The notes under the pieces are model-generated. The model ran no database searches, was not told where the DNA came from, and saw nothing but the letters and a program-made list of their open reading frames with translations. From Muribaculaceae bacterium (lineage in GTDB: Bacteria > Bacteroidota > Bacteroidia > Bacteroidales > Muribaculaceae): a DNA stretch of 51,489 bases. Shown here piece by piece: positions 14,170 to 21,344 of the stretch (within the stretch, counting starts at the first letter, position 1; each line of letters starts with the position of its first letter). A program made the translations under genes and the position numbers. The stretch covers positions 1 to 51,489 of the forward strand of contig JAGCCU010000013.1 in the NCBI GenBank assembly GCA_017651515.1, read 5' to 3'.

Positions 14170-14667
14170 TCAGTGACCTATGGGAATGTCGTAGCCTGTC
14201 AGACGGTAGGCCACCTTGAATGGGGTGGCGTTCTTTCGAGGCTTTGGTCCAGCGTAGTAATAGAACAGGCGCTGGCTGTCAAACGACTTGATTGTGGCCA
14301 CTTGTGTGTCTCCAGGGTTGAGAATGATTGGTATCACCACATTACGTTCGTGTATCATCGCACCATCAAGGGTCGTGTAGCGAAGTGTGATGCGAATTGC
14401 CGAGATGCGGTGGGTGGAGTTGTTCTGAACTAGAAACGACTCTTTGCTGTCACTGGCTTTTTTGTTGAAGCCGCGCAAAGTGATAATCGACTGGTCGATG
14501 GAGTCGGACAATGCTATGCTGTCGCTGCTTACAGATGTCTTTGATGCGTCAATAATGTCGAGTACAATAGCCGCTGTCTGCAGATTAGCCTGTGTAGTCC
14601 GGGTGCGCGCTGATGCTCCCTGAGCCAATATCGCTAAGCAAACTATTATATAGAGCCAGAGTTTCAT
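14170..14667 (-). CDS. Small exported protein of unknown function
   Basis: A 165-residue protein with a clear signal peptide (MKLWLYIIVCLAILAQGASA). The mature part has a Ser/Asp-rich linker (about 45-60) and then beta-strand-like segments (ITLRGFNKKASDSKES, AIRITLRYTTLDGAMI, TQVATIKSFDSQRLFYYYAG) that resemble a single immunoglobulin-like sandwich of the kind seen in envelope accessory proteins. No named family is recognised. It sits 8 bp after the reductase gene and 23 bp before the glycosyltransferase gene, so it is co-transcribed with a cytoplasmic acyl pathway although itself exported. Confidence 0.7.
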   Translation of the reverse strand: MKLWLYIIVCLAILAQGASARTRTTQANLQTAAIVLDIIDASKTSVSSDSIALSDSIDQSIITLRGFNKKASDSKESFLVQNNSTHRISAIRITLRYTTLDGAMIHERNVVIPIILNPGDTQVATIKSFDSQRLFYYYAGPKPRKNATPFKVAYRLTGYDIPIGH

Positions 14668-14675
14668 TCTGAATG

Positions 14676-15434
14676 TTACTGAATGGTGAAACCGCCGTCG
14701 ATTACAAAGTTTTGTCCTGTCACCCAGCGAGAAGCATCACTAAGCAGATAGATAGATGCATTAGCAACGTCTTCAGGTTTACCAAGGCCCAATGGGAATC
14801 CGCTGGTGCGTTTCTTATAGTCGTCTTCGTTAAGAGTGTCGAGGAAGTTTTGCATGAGCGGAGTCAAGATTGTGCCAGGAGAAATGCAATTCACTCGAAT
14901 CTTGCGTTTTGAAAGTTCAGCTGCTAGTACACGGGCACCGCTCACCATTGCGCCTTTGGACGCACTATATGCAGCAGTGCCTTGGCGGGCAATAAGTGAA
15001 GTAATTGATGAAATGAGTACTACTGATCCGCCAGCGTTGAAATACTTAACAGTCGTAGCCTGACTAACCAGCTCAAATGCGCTAACTGTGTTTATCCTGA
15101 ACACTTCTTCATAATCGGCTGGAGTAAGAAGTTTAGCGGGCATGGTACGCTCAATACCTGCAGCGCATATGATACCGTCAAGTTTGCCGTTTTCGTTTAC
15201 AATCTTAGCCACCAGTGACTTGATGTCATCACAGTTAGACAACTCAATAGAGTAGCACGAATGTCCTTCTCCTTTGAGTTGTGAAAGTGTTTCTTGCAGG
15301 CGTTCTGTATTTCGTGCCACAGCAATTATTCGCGCGCCCATGTTGCTGCAAGCAATGGCGCATTGCCGTCCGATGCCCGACGATGCGCCAGTTATTAATA
15401 TTGTTTTTTCGTTTAGCGAGAATGGATTGAACAT
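14676..15434 (-). CDS. Short-chain dehydrogenase/reductase (FabG-like)
   Basis: A 252-residue SDR with the cofactor motif TGASSGIG (residues 15-22), the catalytic N115-S143-Y156-K160 set (INTVSAF, LISSITS, YSASK) and a typical C-terminal GQNFVIDGGFTIQ. The best guess is reduction of a 3-oxoacyl-ACP or a sugar/keto intermediate with NAD(P)H. The 18-bp gap to a KAS III gene and a nearby acyl carrier protein favour the 3-oxoacyl reductase role. It is not the housekeeping fabG, which normally sits with fabD and fabF. Confidence 0.85.
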   Translation of the reverse strand: MFNPFSLNEKTILITGASSGIGRQCAIACSNMGARIIAVARNTERLQETLSQLKGEGHSCYSIELSNCDDIKSLVAKIVNENGKLDGIICAAGIERTMPAKLLTPADYEEVFRINTVSAFELVSQATTVKYFNAGGSVVLISSITSLIARQGTAAYSASKGAMVSGARVLAAELSKRKIRVNCISPGTILTPLMQNFLDTLNEDDYKKRTSGFPLGLGKPEDVANASIYLLSDASRWVTGQNFVIDGGFTIQ

Positions 15435-15452
15435 AAATGCGGCAATAAGATG

Positions 15453-16535
15453 TTAATCTTCTATTGGGTTTCCGTTTTCCACTTCGACGATATCGCTGAT
15501 TCTGCAGTTGTGGAATGGAACGATGCCTGTAGCCCAAGACATACCCACACCAAACGCACTAAGCAGCAACAATTTGTCTCCATCCAATTTGTCTTTTAAT
15601 TCACTTATAATGGTTATGGGCACTGATACTGAAGATGTGTTACCAAACTTTTCAATTGTGTGAGGTATCTTGGAATTGTCAAGTTTCATCTTTTTGGCTA
15701 TATAGCTGTTGATGAAATTGTTGGCTTGATGGAAGACAATATAGTCGATACTGTCTTTATCCACTCCAGAAACTTCTAAAGTGTGCTTTATGTTGCGAGG
15801 GATCTCACGAATCACGAAGTTGAACACATCGCCGCCACGCATGTATCCATGTTCGTCACTACGCATGTTGCCATATTCATCGACTACTTTCTCGGTGAGT
15901 GTTTCTGGTGAACTGGGATTGCGATATCCTCCGCCCTTTATCATTATCAGGTCGTACAGCGAGCCGTCGGAGTTTATAGAGAACCAGCTTTTTTTGAAAA
16001 CATCGTTTTTCTCTATTAGGGCGGCTACACCGGCATCTCCAAAGATGAATGCGCTGCGTCGATCGCGTGGCGAATATACTTTGGATCTAGTTTCTCCATC
16101 AAGAATAAGTGCTTTGTTGAAATTTCCGTTCTGCATCATACTATATGCTACTGATAATGCATAGCAGAATCCAGCACATCCCATCTGTATGTCGAATGCC
16201 ATACAGGTTTTAGGTAGCCCTAGCCGTTCTTGCAGTATTATGGAGGTGGCGGGCATGCGGTAGTCGGGAGTCTGTGATAAGAAGATGAGAAGATCTATCT
16301 CGTTGCGATCAATATTGTTGTCTTTTATCAGACGATTGGCAGCAGCATAGCACAAGTCAGAAGAACATGTATTCTCATCGGCAAATCGACGCTCAAACAC
16401 ACCGACCTTGTCCACTACTTCCTTTACTTGGTCAGCAGGGAAAAACTCTGTGTACTCGTAGTTGTTGATGACTCGCTTGGGAACAGCTCCCGCCATAGCG
16501 GTTATACCTACTCCCTGAAATGTGAGCATTGCCAT
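15453..16535 (-). CDS. 3-oxoacyl-ACP synthase III (KAS III family)
   Basis: A 360-residue thiolase-fold condensing enzyme. The catalytic triad is intact: C120 in IQMGCAGFCYA, H269 in VFHQANNF and N299 in EKFGNTSSV. KAS III enzymes condense an acyl-CoA or acyl-ACP with malonyl-ACP, and specialised members prime or extend unusual acyl chains. The gene starts 2 bp after the acyl carrier protein gene and is followed by an SDR gene, making a compact acyl-building cassette separate from core fatty-acid synthesis. Bacteroidales surface-polysaccharide clusters are a known setting for such cassettes. ATG at 16535 is used; a second ATG two codons later (16529) is equally possible. Confidence 0.88.
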   Translation of the reverse strand: MAMLTFQGVGITAMAGAVPKRVINNYEYTEFFPADQVKEVVDKVGVFERRFADENTCSSDLCYAAANRLIKDNNIDRNEIDLLIFLSQTPDYRMPATSIILQERLGLPKTCMAFDIQMGCAGFCYALSVAYSMMQNGNFNKALILDGETRSKVYSPRDRRSAFIFGDAGVAALIEKNDVFKKSWFSINSDGSLYDLIMIKGGGYRNPSSPETLTEKVVDEYGNMRSDEHGYMRGGDVFNFVIREIPRNIKHTLEVSGVDKDSIDYIVFHQANNFINSYIAKKMKLDNSKIPHTIEKFGNTSSVSVPITIISELKDKLDGDKLLLLSAFGVGMSWATGIVPFHNCRISDIVEVENGNPIED

Positions 16536-16537
16536 GT

Positions 16538-16762
16538 TTATGCAGTTGCTATGTTATAAAGGTCTTGAATGGTTTCTGATTCGCGAATGTCCTTCTCACC
16601 AATCTGCTTGTCATACTCTTCATCAAAGAAGGCTATGGTAAGCATTACCGATAGAGAGCTCCATTCATCCAAGTCGTGGAACTTGGTTTCTGCAGTCAGA
16701 GCAGCTACGTCTTCAACTTCAATAGCTTCGGCGAATTTTTCAATAAAATCTTTCATTTCCAT
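16538..16762 (-). CDS. Acyl carrier protein-like protein
   Basis: A 74-residue acidic four-helix protein with the phosphopantetheine attachment region FHDLDEWSSLSVM; S36, directly before Leu, is the expected attachment serine. The variant WSSLS in place of the usual DSLD motif marks it as a specialised ACP rather than the housekeeping AcpP. It is the first gene of the operon, with an upstream TACCTTTG promoter box, and would carry the acyl intermediates handled by the KAS III and SDR encoded next to it. Confidence 0.87.
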   Translation of the reverse strand: MEMKDFIEKFAEAIEVEDVAALTAETKFHDLDEWSSLSVMLTIAFFDEEYDKQIGEKDIRESETIQDLYNIATA

Positions 16763-16863
16763 ATTAAAATTAATCTAAGTTTATATATGTGCATTAATAA
16801 GTTTAATAACCTAATCAACATATAATAAGATGGTTAAAGGTGTGTGGTGCTTATAATGCGTTG

Positions 16864-16871
16864 CAAAGGTA
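16864..16871 (-). promoter_or_regulatory. -7 box of the ACP/KAS III operon
   Basis: On the minus strand TACCTTTG, an exact TAnnTTTG match. It leaves an AT-rich leader of about 95 nt before the acyl carrier protein start. Confidence 0.55.
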
Positions 16872-16946
16872 AGACTTTTTTTTTATCCAAGTGATGATAT
16901 AACTAAAATTTGTAGTAATCAACATTAGTTGAAAAACATATGATAG

Positions 16947-17537
16947 TTACAGGTAACGGATGCGGGTGAATGGATTGCCGTCGCCACCTTCGGGAAATAT
17001 CTTTTTGAACCCTATGGGTAGGTCTTCCTCAACTTTATCGGGGATTATTGAGACACCACGGAATATAGAAGGTAAAAAACGGGCAAAGTTTACGCGCACC
17101 TTTACTTTCCAGTGGGGCCTGTCAAATGTGATTTCAGTGGAAGCCGCATTGAGTGTTGCAACGGTGCTCATAGGCTTATACAGCGTAAGACGGTCGCGCT
17201 CGGTGTATAGCCATAGCTGCCATTTATTGCTCACAGCACTTGCCTGAAGGTACCCGATAACTGTGCCTGGAAGTAGGTGGGCATCGATGCTGCCAAGCAA
17301 AATTATACGATAGCGTTCGTCGTGGCTGTTGGTTTCAATACGCTCAATACCCAATGTCATCTCTTCGTTGGGATAGTACCAGATGCCTTCCATTGGCTGC
17401 AAATCGGCATTTGACAGCCTGACACGCATAGAGTCCTCATCCAATCCTGGGAAAAACTCGCTGCGTTCAGGCACTGCGGCAAGTGACTCAATGACACCTG
17501 CAAGCAAAATAAACGATATGACGAACCGTTTAAACAT
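16947..17537 (-). CDS. Exported protein of unknown function
   Basis: A 196-residue protein whose start ATG (17535-17537) overlaps the stop of the preceding DUF3078 gene as TAATG, a sign of translational coupling. A signal peptide is visible (MFKRFVISFILLAGVIESLAA). The mature part contains MEGIWYYPNEEMTLGIERIE and a series of strand-like segments, suggesting a beta-rich, lipocalin-like or sandwich fold. I do not recognise a named family. It is the last gene of the long run that begins with pyrG. A longer upstream frame to 17603 is rejected because it adds a non-signal sequence inside the neighbouring gene. Confidence 0.75.
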   Translation of the reverse strand: MFKRFVISFILLAGVIESLAAVPERSEFFPGLDEDSMRVRLSNADLQPMEGIWYYPNEEMTLGIERIETNSHDERYRIILLGSIDAHLLPGTVIGYLQASAVSNKWQLWLYTERDRLTLYKPMSTVATLNAASTEITFDRPHWKVKVRVNFARFLPSIFRGVSIIPDKVEEDLPIGFKKIFPEGGDGNPFTRIRYL

Positions 17538-18766
17538 TAGTTGGTGGCAAAACGATATACGATACCAAATGACAGAATCTCTTTGAATTGCCAATAATGC
17601 CATTCAGGATGACGTGGCGTAGACTTGTCGTAACGCAGGTGAGTGTAGATTTTAGTGTTGAGATACTTGGTGATCGAGAAGTCAAAGGTGTTCTCCCAGT
17701 CGCCCTGCACATAGCTGTAGTCAGTAAAGACATAGAATCGTGAAATCCACTGTATATTGGGATGGAGTTTCCAGGTGAGTTTTGCCTCAATGTTGCTACC
17801 AAAGCTATGCTTGTAATGTTTTCCGGCATCGATGCCGAATGTCGTGGGATCTATATCGTCTATATTGCGGCAAATCTTCAAGTTATATGAGAGCGGTGCT
17901 ATGGCAACGGTGATAGCTCGGTTTCCGTCAGGCGTCTTATGGTCATAGGTCATACCGAGACCAAGGTTCAACTCGCCAGGCGAGAGAAATGCAGCTGTCA
18001 TCTGTCGCGTGTTGCTCTTGTAATTGTTAAAGAACTGTGTCTTGAACTGAAGCATTGCACTGTAGTACCAGTGCTTGACAGCCTTGTAACCAAGTTGTGA
18101 GGTGAATAGGAAATTGTCTTCGTTGATCATGTAATCCCTTATCGAGTCACCGGGAGCAGTGGCTATACCCAGTTTGTATGACAGTGAATTGTTGAACAAC
18201 CAGTTTGGATGAACTTCTTGGTTAAGGTTACAATCCCATTTGATGTCAGCTAGTATGTTTAGGTTTTTCTCACCGCCTTGATACCAGTTCTCACTGATGT
18301 AAGCCTGAGTGAAATGCAGTGAACTTTGGAAAGTATGCAACCAGTTTCGCAGGTTTACAGGAGGTTCGGCTATGGTGGTTTCAACTGGTTCCACCACTTG
18401 TGGAGGCGCTATTGTGAGAATCCCTCGTTTGGGATCCCCAGAGATCTCATATTCTTTTGGTGGTTCTGGCAAGGAACTCTCATTATATGCAACGAGTTGT
18501 GGCTGTGTTACCATTGCGCGGTAACGGGCTGAGTTGGTACGTTCGCTGCTACTCTTAGCTTCTTTCAGCCATGTGTCATTTGCATCCAGTGCAAATGGGT
18601 CGGCGGCACATTGTGCCGTTGTGCTTGGAGTAATCAGAGTGTCACCAGTGGCTTGTTGGTGTGTATAAACTAAAGGCAACGACAGCAAGTTGGTTTCGGC
18701 ACTACTGTTTTGTGCCAATGTTGTTATCGCTATCGTGGCAGTAATGAGTGTAATAAAGTGTTTCAT
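17537..18766 (-). CDS. DUF3078 outer-membrane beta-barrel protein
   Basis: A 409-residue protein with a signal peptide (cleaved near ALAQNSSA). After a low-complexity N-terminal part it contains the DUF3078 signature: NWYQGGEKNLNILADIKWDC near residue 160, then paired beta-strands (NNSLSYKLGIA, YYSAMLQFKTQFFN, TDYSYVQGDWENT) and a C-terminal strand ending in aromatic-polar residues (LSFGIVYRFATN). Outer-membrane location is inferred from this pattern. Molecular role unknown. It lies 18 bp behind the gene at 18785 and overlaps the next gene. Confidence 0.85.
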   Translation of the reverse strand: MKHFITLITATIAITTLAQNSSAETNLLSLPLVYTHQQATGDTLITPSTTAQCAADPFALDANDTWLKEAKSSSERTNSARYRAMVTQPQLVAYNESSLPEPPKEYEISGDPKRGILTIAPPQVVEPVETTIAEPPVNLRNWLHTFQSSLHFTQAYISENWYQGGEKNLNILADIKWDCNLNQEVHPNWLFNNSLSYKLGIATAPGDSIRDYMINEDNFLFTSQLGYKAVKHWYYSAMLQFKTQFFNNYKSNTRQMTAAFLSPGELNLGLGMTYDHKTPDGNRAITVAIAPLSYNLKICRNIDDIDPTTFGIDAGKHYKHSFGSNIEAKLTWKLHPNIQWISRFYVFTDYSYVQGDWENTFDFSITKYLNTKIYTHLRYDKSTPRHPEWHYWQFKEILSFGIVYRFATN

Positions 18767-18784
18767 AGTCAGAAAACAAGTATA

Positions 18785-19381
18785 TTATGCATTGAAGAGC
18801 GGCCCTTCGTCACGCTTCGGCTGCTCAGGCTGTTTTTTCTTGAGGGAGTCCTCGCGTTTCTGTTTTTCAGCCTCTTCCTTGGTCTGAACGCGTTGGCGTT
18901 TCTTTTCTTGATTTGGTTTCTGAGTCTTGTTTTCGGCAAAACTCTTTATGATGTCTTCAACCACTTCGATGTTGCCATATAGGTAGTTGATGGTGATTTC
19001 AACAATAAGGTCTTGTTTCTTTGAGATTAAATCGGCTATGATTGCACGTGAGCCATCGGGCATGGTTCCACTGATGTTTAGTCCCTTGAAACCTTTAACT
19101 TTTGATTTGCCATGTTTAAGGTCATACATGTTGTATCCCATGGCTTTTCGCTGAAGGTTTTCTTTCAGGAATTTGTCATCACTTTTGTCTTTGTTATAAA
19201 GTTGTATGGTCATAACCATATCTTCCCACTGGATCTCGAAATGGGTGTTTGAACTGAAAGATACAAATCCATTGTCAGGCACTTCAAACGTCAGATTATA
19301 TTGGCTCCAGGTGTATATTGATGCATTTGCCGACACACTGGCTAGCAGAGATATTATTGAGATTAATAATTTTCGTAACAT
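18785..19381 (-). CDS. Exported protein with a charged C-terminal tail
   Basis: A 198-residue protein starting at MLRKLLISIISLLASVSANA, a good signal peptide; an ATG ten codons upstream (19411) overlaps the GH25 gene and is less likely. The globular part (about 20-145) has strands such as TWSQYNLTFEVPDNGFVSF and LIVEITINYLYGN. The last 50 residues are rich in Lys, Glu and Gln (KPNQEKKRQRVQTKEEAEKQ) and probably disordered or coiled. No family was recognised. The operon context with DUF3078 and GH25 points to envelope function. Confidence 0.7.
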   Translation of the reverse strand: MLRKLLISIISLLASVSANASIYTWSQYNLTFEVPDNGFVSFSSNTHFEIQWEDMVMTIQLYNKDKSDDKFLKENLQRKAMGYNMYDLKHGKSKVKGFKGLNISGTMPDGSRAIIADLISKKQDLIVEITINYLYGNIEVVEDIIKSFAENKTQKPNQEKKRQRVQTKEEAEKQKREDSLKKKQPEQPKRDEGPLFNA

Positions 19382-19403
19382 GCTTGCTGTTGTTTTAGTT
19401 GTG

Positions 19404-20156
19404 TCAATCATTCAATTTGTCAAGCCAATCATCCCATTCACGTTTTGAACCGATGAAGATGTTCATATCCACATCACCCTTAATACCATCAATAGAGCCC
19501 CAATGGCTATATTGCTGAATGATGTGGTTGTGCGAGATCATGGTCTCGGGGCTGTTAAACGAACTGAGCCAGAGATCATAGCCTTCAAACAAAGGCTTGT
19601 AGTAGGTCTTGTAGCCATTCCCATTAGTGTAAATCATCACTTTATGTCCGTGTCGCTCAAGAGTGGAAACCATGTCTTTCAGTCGTTGGCAAGTCGTTGT
19701 GTTGTCAATGTTCTTGTCATTGTCCCAATCTTCGACATCAACGACTAACGGAAGGTCGGTGTGTCGGTTGCCAAGAGTGGCGAGGAAGTGAGATGCCTGC
19801 GACACACCATCGCGATTCTTTCTGAAGAAGTGATAGCATCCTACTTTAAGCCCGGCCGAGCGTGCGCCGTCAAATTGTTTGCTGAATAGCGGGTTTTTGT
19901 ACGACGCACCCTCGCTGGCTTTAATGAATACAAATGTGATGCCGCTGCTTGCCACCTTGTTCCAGTCGGTAACAGTGTTATGGCCTGACACATCAATTCC
20001 TTTAACAGGATAGTGGTCTACGTTCACGTTAGGATGGAAAATATACCTACGTGCCAATAAACCAGCGAGAACGGTGATTGAAATCACCGCTCCCACTATT
20101 AATATCCACTGGATATAGTCGGGTCTTGATGTGTTGCGCTTTTTGGCTTGCGACAT
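19404..20156 (-). CDS. GH25 lysozyme, membrane-anchored
   Basis: A 250-residue protein with one N-terminal membrane anchor (about residues 15-37) and a GH25 muramidase domain (about 50-245). Catalytic and conserved residues are visible: D55 in GIDVSGHN, and D140/E142 in VVDVEDW. The domain's typical VFIKASEGASYKNPLF and GCYHFF segments are also present. GH25 enzymes cut the MurNAc-GlcNAc bond of peptidoglycan; anchored on the outer face of the inner membrane it may remodel the cell wall. It is co-transcribed with the TM2 protein gene (12-bp gap). Confidence 0.9.
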   Translation of the reverse strand: MSQAKKRNTSRPDYIQWILIVGAVISITVLAGLLARRYIFHPNVNVDHYPVKGIDVSGHNTVTDWNKVASSGITFVFIKASEGASYKNPLFSKQFDGARSAGLKVGCYHFFRKNRDGVSQASHFLATLGNRHTDLPLVVDVEDWDNDKNIDNTTTCQRLKDMVSTLERHGHKVMIYTNGNGYKTYYKPLFEGYDLWLSSFNSPETMISHNHIIQQYSHWGSIDGIKGDVDMNIFIGSKREWDDWLDKLND

Positions 20157-20168
20157 CAGTAGTTGGTT

Positions 20169-21314
20169 TTAGAACAGAGGCAGTGTCTTGTCGTTGTTCA
20201 CATACTTGCGCTCAAAGTCATCCTGCTTCATAGTCATCATTATGATGCCTTGAATGAGAGTAAGGACTCCCCATAATCCACAGGTGACGATTGACAATAG
20301 AATACACAATAGACCTCCAGAAGTTTTACCTAGATAGAAATAGTGAATACCTAAGGTGCCAAGCAGGATGGCAAGTAATCCGGCGATGCCACGGCTTTTT
20401 CCAGATGGTCCTGATTCAAATACGCCTACTTCACCCACTGGCATTCCGTAGTTCATTGGCTGGCCATACTGAGGTTGCTGGCCGTACTGGGGCTGTTGCG
20501 CGTATTGTGGTTGTTGGCCATATTGCGGCTGCTGTGGCTGGCCATATTGAGGCTGTTGGCCATACTGAGGCTGCTGCCCATATTGCTGTTGTTGGCCGTA
20601 TTGCGGTTGAGCATACTGCTGTTGCTGTTGGCCGTACTGCGGCTGCTGTCCGTATTGTGGTTGCTGACCATACTGTGGTTGTTGATACTGCGGCTGCTCG
20701 TATTGTGGTTGAGCCGGTTGCTCGTATTGCGGCTGTTGCTGCTGTGGCTGGGCTGCAATCACAGTCTGCTCTGTTTGTTGAACGGGTTGCTGTCCATATT
20801 GCGGTTGGCCATACTGTGGCTGCTGCGGTTGTTCATACTGTGGTTGCTGCGGTTGTTGGTACTGGGGCTGCTGTGGCTGCCCGTACTGTGGTTGTTGATC
20901 GTACATGGTTGGTTGTTGAATTGGTTCTTGAATAGGTTGTTGAACTGGCTCTTGAATGGGGGCTGGGTCAGGTTGCTGCATAGGCTGTTCCTGTTGTACA
21001 GGCTCAGGTGCAGGGATTGGTTCTGGCTCTGGCTGGGGAACAAACACCGGTTCTGGTTCAGCAATAGGGGCTGGTTCAGGAGCAACTACGGGAGCTGGTT
21101 CTGGCTCAGGAACAGGTGCAGGCTCGGGTTGTGCATATTGCATCTGTTCGGGTTGCTGGACGGGCTCATACATTACAGATGGCTGCTGAACGGGAACTTG
21201 TCCTTGAGCCATCAGGGGTTGGAACGCATTGCCGCAATATGGGCAATGAACTACGTTGTCCAGGTTCTCGGTAGCGAAAAGGCTACGGCAATTTGGGCAT
21301 TGATGTTGTACCAT
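20169..21314 (-). CDS. Zinc-ribbon, Pro/Gln-rich repeat protein with TM2 domain
   Basis: A 381-residue three-part protein. Residues 6-27 form a CPNC...CPYC zinc ribbon. Residues about 60-135 are a Pro/Glu/Ala-rich linker. Residues about 139-290 are a tandem PQYGQ-type repeat, strongly Gln/Tyr-rich and surely disordered. Residues about 305-362 are a TM2 domain (GIAGLLAILLGTLGIHYFYL, then a second helix). TM2 domains give two membrane helices joined by a short turn, so the N-terminal part probably lies in the cytoplasm. Known short relatives lack such a long tract. The gene lies 30 bp behind yidC. Function unknown; a prion-like or condensate-forming tract is a speculation from composition only. 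Confidence 0.87.
   Translation of the reverse strand: MVQHQCPNCRSLFATENLDNVVHCPYCGNAFQPLMAQGQVPVQQPSVMYEPVQQPEQMQYAQPEPAPVPEPEPAPVVAPEPAPIAEPEPVFVPQPEPEPIPAPEPVQQEQPMQQPDPAPIQEPVQQPIQEPIQQPTMYDQQPQYGQPQQPQYQQPQQPQYEQPQQPQYGQPQYGQQPVQQTEQTVIAAQPQQQQPQYEQPAQPQYEQPQYQQPQYGQQPQYGQQPQYGQQQQQYAQPQYGQQQQYGQQPQYGQQPQYGQPQQPQYGQQPQYAQQPQYGQQPQYGQPMNYGMPVGEVGVFESGPSGKSRGIAGLLAILLGTLGIHYFYLGKTSGGLLCILLSIVTCGLWGVLTLIQGIIMMTMKQDDFERKYVNNDKTLPLF
20445..20900. repeat. Tandem coding repeat (PQYGQ units)
   Basis: The DNA of this stretch consists of degenerate tandem units of about 15-24 bp encoding PQYGQ/QQPQYEQ variants of the TM2 protein. Unit number could vary between strains by slippage. It also creates a long leucine-rich antisense frame that is not a gene. 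Confidence 0.8.
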
Positions 21315-21344
21315 AGTTTTGATGTATTTAGGTTAGTAGCTATA

